Shown here: one piece after another, positions 23,096-34,912 of the stretch | Layout of the letters: every line of letters starts with the position of its first letter | Numbering within the stretch: position 1 is the stretch's first letter | Source of the DNA: Brasenia schreberi | Taxonomy: Eukaryota > Streptophyta > Magnoliopsida > Nymphaeales > Cabombaceae | DNA: 64,000 nt | Assembly: GCA_036023115.1 (NCBI GenBank) | Contig: JAYKKT010000076.1 | Span: forward strand, 3,968,001 to 4,032,000 | Direction of reading: 5' to 3' | Made by a program: the position numbers and the translations under genes | Notes under the pieces: model-generated | The model's input: only the letters and a program-made list of their open reading frames with translations | The model's database searches: none | What the model was told of the DNA's origin: nothing

Positions 23096-24337
23096 CCCCT
23101 TTCGATGTCTCCCTAGATCTATCCACGAAAATATGGGATCGTCCCAATTTTTAGCAAAAATCTATCTTTTAAAACCTGGTAGGAGGAGATATCACGCCAA
23201 AGGGATTTCTATGGAATCTGGTCCTAAACGGGATCATGTTATGCAAGTGTTGATGCGTGGATATGCACATGCATGTCATGGGTGAGACGCCAAGAGTGGC
23301 GACCTCCCAGAGACCAGAGGGCATGGTCGAACTCTTGAGACTTACGAAGGCCTGCTGCTCCAAGTGAGCAGACCCTATGTTGCTCGATGTTCGATTTTTC
23401 AAAATCTATTTACAAAAGGGAACACTGCTTTGAGCCTCAATCCTAAGGATCTCGAGCTCTTCGTGTTTGCCTTTGCTTGAGTCTTGACACTCGCTAATCT
23501 AGCGGAGGTTTTATAAGAAAACAAGCTATATTTCAAAATTCCTACGTCTTACTTAAAACGTCGAATTCTCAAACAAAATGAACCATGTTTTACTTGGGAT
23601 AAACCTTGTTTGAGTCTTAACACTCGCTTATCTAGCGGAGGTTTTATAAGCAAACAAGCTGTGTTTCAAATTCCTACGCCTTACTCGAAACGTCGAATTC
23701 TCAAACAAGAGGAAATTCAAGTAAGTAAATCCTATTTTTACTTTAGGATTCTTCGAAATGAACCATGTTTTACTTGGGATAAGCCAGGGATGGGAAAGAG
23801 ATACCACGGTCCCTTTCGAAGCGTCCCGTGGTTTGAGGTATAGAAGGAGGAAAACTGCTCTTTTTTTGAGCTTTTTGGCCTTTTTTTTTCCTTTTTTTTC
23901 ATAGAGGGTCTCCCTTTGGGAGTATTTTTTCTTTAATCCCTCTTTTTCATAAGAGAAATAAATTTTTCTTTTGATTTTGGTTTCTTTCTTTGGGAAAGAG
24001 ATCTTTGGCGGGGATTTCCCTTTGTCTTGGCCATGTTTTCCTTTTGGAAGGAGAAGAGAAGAGGGGAGGACTTATCCTAAGGTCATACTCGATCCATTCC
24101 AGATCAGCCTATTTAGAAATAGCACGTACTACTTGCAAGTATCTTGCTATATTGAACTAGGCCTTTCTTTGTAAGAAGAAGGATTTTGAAATGTAACCAC
24201 GTATTTGGAAAACTCCACTCTTTCACAAGTGCGAATTCTCTTGCTCAGTGTCACACAATTCGCCTTTGAACCTTACTTTCAAAGTTTCAAAGCAGCTATC
24301 TCTAAGGGTTTTTGAAAATGAGAATTTAACCCAAATC
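23096..24337 (-). other. Element A 3' untranslated internal region
   Basis: This non-coding stretch between integrase and the polypurine tract is also present in B (40197-41396). It has an internal near-repeat (TGAGTCTT...CACTCGCT with ATCTAGCGGAGGTTTTATAA at about 23475-23520 and 23610-23650). It also holds the inverted repeat ACCACGG/CCGTGGT (23803-23809, 23826-23832) around CCCTTTCGAAGCG. Long 3' untranslated regions are typical of Ogre-like elements. Confidence 0.6.
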
Positions 24338-25489
24338 CTATACATAATACTTCTTTAAGTATTGAATATTGATAGGATCTGCTAAATTCTTACCTTCTAC
24401 ATCGATCAACCAATATGAGTTGTTCATGGTGGTTGCACGCACAACATAGGGTCCATCCCACTTGGCACGCCACTTTCCAAGTGGATGTGGGTCACGATAG
24501 TGGATGATTTCCAAAACCAGATCTCTCACTTCAAAGTGGAGAGGTCTCATATGTTTGTCATAATGTCGGGCTATCCTTTACCGGTATGCATGAGCATGAT
24601 CCATAGCAAGGAGTCGCCTCTCATCTAACAAATCTAGTTTGGCCATCCTAGCATGCTGAAGCGTCTCTAGGGGGAGGTCGAGTGCAATGGATGTATGGAA
24701 TGAATGCAATTGTGTATGAATGGGAAGAATGGTGTTTGTGCCATAGACCAATTCGAATGGTGTGGCATTCGTGGGAGTCCGGATGGAAGTCCTATAAGCC
24801 CATAAGGCTTCATCCAGCTTCTCGTGCCATGTCCTACCCTTCTTTAAAGTCTTCTCAATTATACTAATGAGAGTCTTATTCGTGGCTTCGGCTTGGCCGT
24901 TGCCTTGAGGGTAGCAGGGCGAGGAGAAGTGGTGAGTTATGCCATAAGTGTTGCACAACTTGACCATCCGCTCGTTTTTGAATGGGGTGCCATTATCGGA
25001 CACAAGGTCTCTTGGAACTCCAAATCGAGCCAAGATATTTCTCCTAATGAAAGCCACCACATGTTGCCCCTGTACGTTGGTTAGGGAGATGGCTTCGACC
25101 CACTTGGAGAAGTACTCAGTGGCTGCTAAAATGAACCTATACCCATTCGATGCCTTTGGAAAGATCGGGCCTACAATATCAAACGCCCACATGGTAAATG
25201 GCCAGGGGTTGACCACGGAATGCAATGAAGATGATGGGATATGAACGGCATGCCCATGCACTTGACATGGATGACACTTTCTAACATGATCGTGGTAATC
25301 CTTTTTCAGGGTGGACCAAAAATAGCCCACTCTAAGTATTTTCATTGCCATCATATTGGCATTAACATGACCTCCACACTCTCTATCGTGGAATTCATGC
25401 ATAACAGTCCTAGCCTCCTCTAGATCGACACATCTTAGTAGGATGCTGGTAAAACTTTTTTTGTACAAAACCCCACCCAAAATTGTGTA
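24338..25489 (-). pseudogene. Element A integrase
   Basis: The minus-strand frame 24578-25480 contains the zinc-binding HHCC module (EFHDRECGGHV and CHPCQ). The catalytic triad is complete: D in AFDIVGP, D in VSDNGTPF, E in NGQAEATNK. After one stop the C-terminal GPY/F-type module follows at 24338-24550 (GKWRAKWDGPYVV, IQYLKKYY). No chromodomain follows. Integrase joins element DNA to the chromosome. Two stops (TGA before YTILGG near 25490, TAA after HAYR near 24578) fit C-to-T change of CGA and CAA codons. Otherwise the core is intact. Confidence 0.9.
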
Positions 25490-26149
25490 TCAGGTAGAAA
25501 TTTTGCGGATGAATGCCTTATCTTTGGATGTGGCATCCTCAACGAATCCCCTATTGTCTAGAAAATATTTGATGTCATAAAACCAAGGTTTTTCAACATA
25601 ATCTGGATTATTTTTGTAAATATCCAAATCGTGTGTGGATGGGGTGGGCGCATGCCATATCTCTAAGGATCGAGTTCCCAAAGTAGGATCAACCTTTAGG
25701 GCTGAACCGAAGGAGGAGAGGGCATCGACAATGCCATTATCCTCTCTTCCTACGTGTGTGAGTCTACACAATTGGAATGACTTAACCAATCGAGTGGCCA
25801 ACTCATGATATGGAAGAAGTTGTTCATTATGTACTTGCTAAATTTTCAAAACTTGGTTTATAACAAGGAGCGAATCTCCAAAGACCTCGATGCATGATGC
25901 CCCTAGAGTTTTTGAAATCCTTAAGCCTTGTATGAGTGCTTCATACTCAGCTATGTTGTTGGAACAATCGAAATCTAGGCGAATTGCTATGGGGATCTCA
26001 CCCTTTTCAGGGGATATGAGGATGACCCCAGCACCAGCCCCTCGTTGGTTTCGTGCCCCATCGAAGTGCATCTTCCACACTTGGTTTTCGAAAGAGTTTA
26101 CCAAAATGTGGTTTTGAAAATGGTTTTGCAATATGCCTTCATAAGGCAT
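25490..26149 (-). pseudogene. Element A second (archaeal-type) RNase H
   Basis: The frame 25838-26149 reads MHFDGARNQRGAGAG, then SNNIAEYEALIQGL, then IEVFGDSLLVINQVLK. These are the DG, E and GDS landmarks of the additional RNase H that marks Tat/Ogre-lineage elements. It continues after a stop into 25490-25801 (LCRLTHVGREDNGIVDALS), which has the last catalytic-type Asp. The domain would remove RNA during reverse transcription and follows the usual gypsy RNase H encoded just upstream. Confidence 0.85.
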
Positions 26150-27714
26150 TTCACTAAATGTGGGATATGTGTCCTCCAGGGGGAACTCAGCCAGTCGTCA
26201 GCTAGGGATTGTCCCTTAATGGAGATCTGATGATGGTATTTCAGGTCATACTCATTAAAAGGAGTTGCCATTTACCCAATCTACCAGTGAGAATGGGTTT
26301 TTCGAACAAATGCTTGATTGGATCAAGCTTGGACACTATCCAAATCTCATGATCTAGAAAATAGTGTGGAAATTTCTGGCAGCCCAAACTAGGGCCAAGC
26401 ACGTCTTCTCCATGGCTTGATAATTCCTTTCATAAGCCAAGAGAGTTTTCGAAATATAATAGATGGCATACTCCTTGTGGGTGTCATCCTCGTATTGAGC
26501 TAACAAAGCTCCCAAGGCATTCGCATGTACGGAAATGTAAAGCAAAAGAGGTTTTCCTTGCTTTGGAGGATTTAAAATAGGGGGATTAACTAGGTATGCC
26601 TTTAGTCTTTCAAATGACTTTTGGCAATCATCATCCCATGAAAATTTCATGCCCTTCCTCAATAATTTGTTGAAGGGTTCGCATCTAGTCGCCAGGTTTG
26701 ATATAAACCTGCGAATGGATTGTAATCAACCCTGGAGGCTACGAATCTGTGTGAGATTGGAGGGTGGAGCCATGTCTATGATGGCTCGACTTCTATACTC
26801 CTTTGGCTCACCATAAAGCCTAAGAGCTTTCCGGACTCTACTCCGAATACACACTTCTGAGGGTTTAGCTTTACTTTGTAAAGTCTAAGCCTTTCGAAAA
26901 TCTTTTATAAACATTCGATGTGAGTGCATCGAGTTTTGGATTTTGCCAAGAGATCATCCATATATACCTCTACAAGCTCATGAATCTGATCATGGAAGAT
27001 CGTGGTCATGGCTCTCTAGTATGTTGCGCCGGCATTTTTCAAACCAAAGGGCATGACTGTATAGCAGTACGTGCCCCATGGGATTGTGAATGCGGTCTTA
27101 CCCTGATCTCGTGGACTTAATTTGATTTGATTATACCTTGAATAGCCATCCATAAACGAAAACATCTCGTGATTTGCAGTACTATCGACTATCAAATCTA
27201 TGTTTGGTAAGGGATAATTATCCTTTGGAGTGGCTTTATTCAGGTTTCTGAAATCGATGCATATTCGAATCTTCCCATTGGTTTTTCGAACAACAACGAT
27301 ATTGGATAACCAATAAGAATATGCAATGGGTTTTATAAATCTGACTTTTAACAGATCTTCTAAACCCTCTTTGACTTGTGCATGTACATTCGGATGTATT
27401 TTCCTAAGCTTTTGCTTTATGGGTTTCACATCCGCATCTAAGGGAAGACGATGTTCGACAATACTGGGGTCTATGCCCGGCATGTCTTCATACGTCCATG
27501 CAAACACATCTAAGTAGGTTTGTAGAAATGCAATGAATGCTGATCTTTCATGCTCATGCAAACATGCGCCTACCTTAATGAGTTTGGGATTGGAATCACT
27601 CCCTAGGTTTACTTCTATGAAATCTCCTCCTACTGAATTGGAAGGTCTTTCAAAATCGAGAATTTTATGAAATTCAGGGAGCTTAGAAGTGGGATCTTCC
27701 TCAAGGGGATCCAC
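26150..27714 (-). pseudogene. Element A reverse transcriptase and first RNase H
   Basis: The frame 27016-27714 has FAWTYEDMPGIDPS, PIKQKLRKIHPNVHAQ, SNIVVVRKTNGKIRICIDFR and MPFGLKNAGATY. A TAG stop replaces the expected Gln. Past it, the catalytic motif YMDD is read near 26965. RNase H follows (26354-26662) with GKPLLLYISVHANALGALL, YISKTLLAYERNYQAMEK and ALVWAARNFH. Further stops and a frame change lie between 26150 and 26350. RT copies element RNA, and RNase H degrades the template. Confidence 0.88.
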
Positions 27715-28113
27715 TTCTGGGCTTCAATCATTCTCGTGGTTTATAGATCCTAGGGAATTTGATGCATGGATTTTCAAAAGACCTGGTTTTATACTTGGAA
27801 TTTCTATTGATTTCAAAATTTTTGGCCTGGTTATACAAACGACGTTCCTTTCGAAATCTTTTCTTTTTTCCAAATCCTTACTAGGAGCAGCTATGTACAA
27901 AATCTTTTTGGAGTTTTGTAAATTTTCGATTTTTTTGTGTTTTTGCAAAACTAGAACTTTGGAAACTATACAAACCACTCTTTTTTCGAGTTTTTCATTT
28001 TCCAATGTTTTTGGCTTTTGCAATTTTTCCATTTTTTTGATTTTGAGTTTTTCAAATGTTTTTGTATTTTTGCTAAAAGGGATCTTCCATCATACCTACA
28101 AAGGGAAAACACT
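27715..28113 (-). pseudogene. Element A Lys-rich spacer between G-patch and RT
   Basis: A low-complexity stretch rich in Lys, Glu and Asn (LQKPKTLENEKLEKR-like) leads into RT, as in D (12640-12940) and B (42055-42315). Upstream the minus strand reads TTTTCCCTTTGTAG before GTATGATGGAAGATC, a good 3' splice-site shape. The solo L2 LTR is inserted only a few bases further upstream. Confidence 0.6.
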
Positions 28114-28118
28114 ACAGG

Positions 28119-28914
28119 TGTAGACGCAGGAAAATCCCTGCCTCCCCTTTTGGGCTTTCTTAGGGCCTGGAGCGGGTCCTCTCGTGCGTCTAAGGCCTAT
28201 TTGTATAAAACAGGGCATGCCAGCTAGCTTACCTAAACTAGCAAAGATATATTTTAAATCTGACTTCTAACGTGGCGATTGTGAGCAAGTGAGCTCTTGT
28301 CGTCGTAGACCTTCTTGCACCGATGCACAAGGGTCAGTTTGTACGCTTTTAAAAATCGAGTTTTGGGATAGAAAAAGCTTACGAAAGTGGTTCGAGGTTT
28401 TTAATTCAGGTCTTTTAAATACGATTGCAGATTTTAGATCATGTGGATTTGCACGTGCCTAAGTCTTTCGTTTTATCCCTTTTTGGGCCACCTAGGTGTG
28501 TGTTATGAACACTGCACTACATGAGGCGAATTTTGAGCGGGAGTACGGGGCTTGCTTTGATGCAATATGCGTCCTACCTCGTGGTATGGCGTAGATGCAA
28601 TGCAAACTCACGCTACTCCAAAGGGAAAACCCGAATGTAAAGACAATGCCGAAGGGAAATAACCGAAGGGAAATGACTTGTAATGTAAATGCCGAAGGGA
28701 GAAATGTATATAGGGTATATACGGGCCCTTACTTGGGTCTTGTAAATAAGAGCGAAGGCTCAATGTGGGTGCGTGCTTGAATTGAAAGACTTACACACAC
28801 GACATGAAATAAAACCCAAATATAACTTGCAGTATGGCCTTGATTAAGGTCTTGGGAATAAGAGCGAAAGCTCAATGTGTGTGAGTGCTTGAATTGAAGT
28901 ACTACACACACAAC
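28119..28914 (-). mobile_element. Solo L2 LTR in element A, part 1 (TSD ACAGG; resumes at 49646)
   Basis: This starts TGTAGACGCAGGAAAATC. ACAGG lies before it (28114-28118) and after its far end (51351-51355). Joining the two flanks restores a continuous A sequence, AAAACACTACAGG then TTAGACTCTGAATAAG, as in D and B. It carries the U5 hairpins and two of the about 110-bp repeat units. It is cut at 28914 by an L1 LTR. Confidence 0.92.
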
Positions 28915-30310
28915 TGTAGACGTGATTTTATTTCAAATCGTGGGATTCGAAATCAAACCCTCGAACTACGTCAGGTTGCGCGAGCGTGCCAGTTAGTTTG
29001 CTAAAACAAACAAATTATGTTTTTCTGACTTCTTAGAACGATTGTGGACAAGTGAGATCTTTTCGACTTAGGCCTTCTTGAACCGGCGCTCAAGGGTCAG
29101 CCTAGACGCTTGAAATTTGTTTGAATCCATTAATTCGAGAAAGAAAAAAAAAAACCAGATTTTCCAAAGTTTCAGATTTGTGTTTAAGTTCTTGATTTCT
29201 GAAAATTTTCAGATTCTGAAAGTTGCAGAATCTGTTCAGTTCCAAAGACCTGTTCTCCGAATTTTTAAAAATACTTTTGATTCTCCAACAATTCCACAAA
29301 TTTTACAAAATAGAGACACGTGTGTGTAGAATCAGAATATATTTTTATTTTATAATTTAGTTCTTTGTTTTCTAAGAATTAAATACAGAATCAGAAACTG
29401 TTATAAAATTCGGAATAGTCCTGTTTCTGTGAATCAGAAGCTCAGAAAAATAGCAATATCTCAACGCTCAGTCATCCAATTTCGATAAAATTTATTGTCT
29501 TAGAAAGATACGGATGTTAGGTTTCCACAGAATCAAATTTCATCCAATTTCATTCAGTGGTTGCATAGATATGAGCAAAAGAACAGAGGTCTATTACTGA
29601 ATGTTCTGTTTCTGTAAAACGCAATCTGGATTTTATATAAACTTCACGGATCTAATTGACTAGGCAACAATTCATAACAATTCCTCAAACTTTTATCTAA
29701 AAACGTCTAATATGTCTATATTATTCATGCAAAATTTCGAAACAATTGGATTATCCGTTTGTCTATAAAAATTCCGTGATCAGACGCGTATGCACAGATA
29801 GTTTCAGAAACCAGTTTTACAGAAAATTTTAGAAGGTTCCTAACGTGATTCTAGAACGAAGTTCAACCTGTATCAGTCCTAATAAATCATGGAAATCATC
29901 TAAACATGGATTTTAATGTCGTTCATGAAGGAATCATGCATGTTTGTATAAATATAAATGAAGAACATGGGCTCAAAGCCTTGATTCATGTACAAATTTC
30001 CAGAATCTGTGCTTTTTCAGATTCTCATGAATTAAAACCAATTTGTGCAAGAATTCCAACCTGTGTGAGTGAGAGGGGATGTAGGAGCACTTCGCCGGAC
30101 GATCATCAGATGTCAGAACCAGGCCAGACTTCCTTCTTCTCCTTCTTCTCTTCCTTTCTCTCTCTCTCTCTATTTCTCTGAATTTTCGGACTGAATGTTC
30201 CTGTGTGCTGGTTCCTCCCGGATTGATGCTTTGTGGTGACTGGAGGATTGATTTTCGGATTGATTCTTGGCTTGGGCTGGTTTTTTTTGCCTTTGCAGCA
30301 TCCTTGAGGC

Positions 30311-30320
30311 TCCTTTTATA
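30311..30320 (-). promoter_or_regulatory. TATA box of L1 LTR R1
   Basis: TATAAAAGGA on the minus strand, within the conserved GGCCTATAAAAGGAGCCTC that separates U3 cargo from the transcribed leader. The same box is at 33431 and 46681, and a variant lies in the inner copy at 37614. Confidence 0.7.
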
Positions 30321-30379
30321 GGCCAAAAGATGCCTCTTAGGTGTAGCATTGGGCAAGGCAAGTTGCCTTGCTGAGCAAA

Positions 30380-31640
30380 TTTGTTTTTGGCAGTAAACTG
30401 CTGTAAAACTCGGATTTTGGGAAGTGTTATTATGCAAACCTTCCAAACACAGATCTTTAGCTGTTCCTCCTAAAATCGTAATGGTAAGTTGGTGCTGGAC
30501 TTGTTCAGTATGGTAAGTGGAGCTATTTCACGTTGAATTTGGAATAAGGAGCTATTCATTGTTTGCTGCGTTTCCTACAGAAATTACAACTGCTGGGATT
30601 TGAAATTGGTAGCTGTACTGCCTTGATGGATCGGGAAACGTCACTGTTCAGCCAATATGGTAAGTGGTCTCAGCTCTCCTTTGATTCACAATTCCATTTT
30701 TATGCTTCTCATCATCCCAATCGATGGTATTATTATCGGGCGAATCCTCTGCTTTCAATAATTTCAAGCAAGCGTTGCGATGGGCTTCAATTACGTGATG
30801 GAGGGACTCATCTGCCTACCAATTCGGAAGTGTTTGGAGAAGATCTGTATCGAGTTCTGGATCTTAATAGGCACATATGGTGGAGATGCTTCCAAGGAAA
30901 TTCTTGAATTATTTGAATTCCTTTGCAGAGGTGATGTTGCCGCAGGTGTGAGTGATGTACTCGAAGGACGTATAGGTAAAGATTCCACATGGCGATGTCT
31001 TGAAACAGGAGTACAAGCCCCAATTGTCATTGGATTAGGATGATGGAACTTGCAGCTTGTTCGGAGGAACAAACAAGGAGGTTGAACAAGATGTCCAATG
31101 GCCATCAATCAAGAAACAGGGACAACAGATCAACTTTTCCTGAACCAGGGTTGCAAAGGGTTCCGATAATAGGCCATGCCTCATCCATAATGTTATCAAG
31201 ATGCACGACCATAAAACTCTATTCCTCTTTCTTCACATTCTGAACATGGATCTACATGTTCATTTTAGCCAAAGTTGCAGCAACTAGTTAAGTTTTAGCA
31301 GCTAACTGTCCCAATGCAGTTCCCTGTGTAATAGCATCAGTTTAGGGATTCCATATGCTTCTTTAGAGATACAATCGTAGTTTGCATTTGATGAACATCT
31401 CCCATAACATTCCTCACATGAAATTCTTTAATAACCTCTAATGTCATATCAGCTAAGTTGGAGGAAAGTATCAATGTTGTTGTCTGCAATTGGTTTAGCT
31501 ATCTGCTGCCGTGATATCCATGTCTGTTTAAGAAGGCCATGATTCACAAACCCAGCAGGCCTGATGACTATTGTGCCTCTGCAACATTGCAAAAGGTGGC
31601 TCCCTCTGTTTACAATTTGAGAATATAACTGCACATTTAC
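30380..31640 (-). other. U3 cargo of L1 LTR R1, unrecognised
   Basis: This part replaces the DEX1/CCT1 segment of the B LTRs. I do not recognise a protein. Fragments of open frame exist on both strands (for example 30780-31043 plus, and 30791-31108 and 31449-31886 minus), but none shows a known motif. Sense-strand (minus) snippets such as LDNIMDEAWPIIGTLCNPGS and FHVRNVMGDVHQMQTTIVSL could be exon pieces; their sources were not identified. Confidence 0.4.
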
Positions 31641-33430
31641 TGTGAAAGTAGTTATGCAAATCCATGTTACATGCTTTACTACAAAAGCGTTCAAGTAAGC
31701 CCATGTTACGTTTTTTGAAAACCAACCATCATGCTCGTTAGATTTCTTCCATGAGTGTTGGAATATTAACATTATTCTTAACATAATAGTAACAGATGGC
31801 AATGCCAAACTGATGCATATCAATACACTAATTACCTCGACACCCAAACATAACATGGACACGTTACGAAAGGCGTTCGATACCAAACCTTTATTCTCGG
31901 AAGCTATCGTTCTTGCCTCCGTCTTTCATTTCCTTTGGTGAGACCAACTTTCCCCTCTGGAAGTGATTTCTTTTCGAATATGAACTTTTCTTTTTGGGAA
32001 GCTCACTTTCCCTTTTTGATGCCCGCTCTCCTTTTTGGAAACTGTAGACATGATTTTATTTCAAATCGTTTGGGATTCAAAATCAAACCCTCGAACTACG
32101 TCGGGTTGCGCGAGCGTGCCAGTTAGTTTACCAAAACTAACAAATTATGTTTTTCTCACTTCTTAGAACGATTGTGGACAAGTGAGATCTTTTCGACTTA
32201 GGCCTTCTTGAACAGGTGCTCAAGGGTCAGCCTAGACGCTTGAAACTTGTTTGAATCCGTTAATTCGAGAAAGAAAAAACCAGATTTTCCAAAGTTTCAG
32301 ATTTGTGTTTAAGTTCTTGATTTCTGAAAAATTTCAGATTCTTAGATTTGCAGAACTTGTTCAGTTTCAGAGGCCTGTTCTCTGAATTTTTAAAAATATT
32401 TCTAATTCTCCAAAAATTCTAAAACTTTTACAGAATAGAGACACATATGTGTAGAATCAGAATATATTTTTATTTTATAATTTAGTTCTTTATTTTCTGA
32501 GAATTAAATACAGAATCAGAAACTGTTATAAAATTCAGAACAGCCCCGTTTCTGTGGATCAGAAGCTCAGAAAAACAGCAATATCTCAGTGCTTAGTCAT
32601 CCAATTTCGATGAAATTTGTTGTGTTAGAAAGATACGGATGTTAGGTTTTCAAATAATTAAATTTCATCCAATTTCACTCAGTGGTTGCAGAGATATGGG
32701 CAAAAGAACAGAGGTCTGTTACTGAACGTTCTGTTTCTGTAAAACGCAATGTGGATTTTGTATAAACTTCACGGATATAATTGGCTAGGCAACAGTTCAT
32801 AACAATTCCTCAAAATTTTATCTAAGAACTTCTGATATGTTTAGATTATTCATGCAAAATTTCGAAGCAATTAGCTTATCCGTTTGTCTATAAAAATTCC
32901 GTGATCAGACGCGTGTGCACAGACAGTTTCAGAAACCAGTTTTACAGAAAATTTCAGAAGGTTCCTAACGTGATTCTAGAACGAAGTTCAACCTGTATCA
33001 GTCCTAATAAATCATGGAAATCATCTAAACATATATTTTAATTTCGTTCATGAAGGAATCATGCATGTTTGTATCGATATAAATGAAGAACGTGGGCTCA
33101 AGGCCTTGATTCATGTACAAATTTCCAGAATCTGTGCTTTTTCAGATTCTCATGAATTAAAACCAATTTGTGCAAGAATTACAACCTGTGTGAGTGAGAG
33201 GGGATGTAGGAGCACTTCGTCAGACGATCGTCGGACGTAGGAACCAGGCCGGACTTCCTTCTTCTCTTTCTTCTCTTCCTTTCTCTCTCTCTCTCTATTT
33301 CTCTGAATTTTCGGACTGAATGTTCCTGTTTTCTGGTTCATTCGGATTGATATTTTGTGGTGACTGGAGGATTTATTTTCGGACTAATACTTTTGCTCTG
33401 GCTGGGTTCCCTTCGCAGCCTCATTGAGGC

Positions 33431-33440
33431 TCCTTTTATA
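33431..33440 (-). promoter_or_regulatory. TATA box of the B 3' LTR
   Basis: TATAAAAGGA on the minus strand, the 3' LTR twin of the box at 46681, in identical context. Confidence 0.7.
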
Positions 33441-34127
33441 GGCCAAAGGGTGCCCCTTTGGTAAGGAATTGGACAAGGCAAGTTGCCTTGCTGAACAAAC
33501 TCGTTTTTGGCAGGTGATGGCTGCAAAAATTGGATTTTGGAAAGTATCGCTGGTTCCGGCAACTGGTTACTGGGTTTGGCAGTAAGGGAAGATCAACTAG
33601 TCCGGTGGAGCTGGTTGTTTCACGTTGCTATAGATGGACCTGCCTTCACTGAGTCGATCACCACCGTTACTTGCTGAAATCAATCATCGTGCTATTTGGT
33701 AAGTGGATGCTGTACACGTCCTTCTTACTGTTATGGTGTTCCTTGCAGAAATCGATGGGAGCTGAACTTGGTAAGTGGCTGTTGTACATGCCTTCCAAAT
33801 TGATAATCGTTTGCTGTGGAGAAGTTGCTAAAATGGGTTTGCTCCAACTGGTGCGGCGTATGGCAAGTGGAGTGTTTTCCTTGCCTTGATCGTCTTTGCC
33901 TTCATTTGCAGGAAAAACAGCTTGCTGTGTTCGGCCAACATGATAAGCAGCCACGGATTTGATTGATTCTCTTTAGATGGTTCCATTACGTTGATGGTAA
34001 CGACAACTGAATCATGAAAGACTAAAAGCCATTCTTCTTCGTCTTCAAGCATAGGAGCAGGTAATTTCATGACACTTTGTGCAACGATCAAGTCCACTGC
34101 TTTTATTTGATACATATCCAATAAGCG

Positions 34128-34325
34128 TCCTAGTTGCATCTTGGTCTTTTGAAGATTGAAAGCAATTCTTGCGGGCGCAACTCTTGTAGGCACTCCTTGT
34201 GCAGCACGGCCTGTGTTTAAAGCATAACCTTTTAACAGGTAGCTGTCTTTTGTGTTTTTCCCAAGCGCTTTCAGAATGTTTGTGGCCTTGATGGGGTATT
34301 TAACCTCCTGATGCTAACATGACAT
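34128..34325 (-). pseudogene. CCT1: CCT1 (TCP-1 alpha chaperonin) exon fragment in LTR cargo, copy 1
   Basis: The minus-strand frame reads EVKYPIKATNILKALGK, then DSYLLKGYALNTGRAAQG, then a run ending in FNLQKTKMQLG. This closely follows the N-terminal third of plant TCP-1 alpha, a subunit of the cytosolic CCT chaperonin that folds actin and tubulin. Three residues usually found before FNLQKTKM are missing, and a TAG lies upstream where the other copy has CAG. The sequence after MQLG no longer matches CCT1. It lies in sense with the LTR, upstream of its TATA box. Confidence 0.85.
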
Positions 34326-34439
34326 AAGAATTGTTCAAGCAGGAGACAGCTTCTTCAGGGTTTGTATCGGCTACTTCATTGATCATTAATATACCACTTG
34401 ATGGTCGTCATAACTGAGGTAGAACACTTGCCAGATGGA

Positions 34440-34912
34440 TTCCTGTCACCACGTTGCCATTCATGGTTGTAGCCGCCAGGTCAAGGTCATCACCACCATC
34501 TACATTCTCTGCCAGAACCATGTTGTATCAAGTTTCGTCAATGTCAACAACATCTGTGCAGCTGGGGGAACAAGATACCGATACCCATCAAATGAAGTTG
34601 TTGCAAGAATGAGCCCCTTCTGCTGTTCTCCACGTTTACTGAGATCAAGTAAAAGAACTTGACTCATAATTCTCCCATGAGTACGAAATTGGAAAGGGCA
34701 GACTTTAGTGCCATCCCTTCCATCAGGAACATAGATATTTCCTGATACTGTTGGAACCACAATGTCCGTATGTCTATCCCCATTCACATCTCCTATGTAG
34801 GTCGATGTGGAATGAGGCTTTTCAAATGAACTTCCCATGGGTCATCACCTTTTTCTGACCAATCAGCAACATTTCCATGTGTATCTGTTGTTACAAGTTC
34901 TACTTTACCATC
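34440..34912 (-). pseudogene. DEX1: DEX1 (DEFECTIVE IN EXINE FORMATION 1) exon fragment, copy 1 (continues at 38966-39075)
   Basis: The minus-strand frame 34500-34838 gives [19 protein letters not shown] and [16 protein letters not shown], then [13 protein letters not shown], matching the FG-GAP-repeat part of plant DEX1, a membrane-linked protein needed for pollen wall patterning. Upstream in another frame, VTTDTHGN and [10 protein letters not shown] continue the homology, and downstream a +1 shift gives VDGGDDLDL. An opposite-oriented LTR splits it inside a NEDGK codon run. It is non-coding. Confidence 0.88.

Larger units (their letters stand above)
28915..32042 (-). mobile_element. Solo L1 LTR R1, part 1 (TSD ACAAC; end at 49338-49640)
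   Basis: This starts TGTAGACGTGATTTTATTTC and matches the U5/R part of the B LTRs. ACAAC flanks it (28910-28914 and 49641-49645), and the joined flanks give the usual L2 tandem-repeat sequence. The segment 31640-32042 matches the U3 start of the B LTRs (CCCAAACATAACATGGACACG, CCGTCTTTC) and then stops at GGAAAC, exactly where element B begins. Its middle differs from other L1 copies. Confidence 0.9.
32043..34912 (-). mobile_element. Element B 3' LTR, part 1 (U5, leader, TATA, cargo)
   Basis: Starting TGTAGACATGATTTTATTTC, it matches 45294 to about 48164 with few changes. From the U5 end it holds the hairpins, a about 1.3-kb transcribed leader, a TC-rich tract near 33270-33300, a TATA box on the minus strand at 33431-33440 and U3 cargo (CCT1 and DEX1 pieces). 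It is cut at 34912 inside the DEX1 piece by an opposite-oriented solo LTR. Confidence 0.9.

Noticed and set aside
30563..31043. Plus-strand frames with a gene-like look (GDASKEILELFEFLCRGDV)
   Set aside because: They are antisense to the LTR, lie in unassigned cargo, and I know no matching family. Kept only as unrecognised cargo.
33150..33341. Lys/Glu/Arg-rich frames in L1 leaders (also 46400-46726, 29973-30446)
   Set aside because: They arise from a TC-rich tract in the leader and vary in frame between copies.
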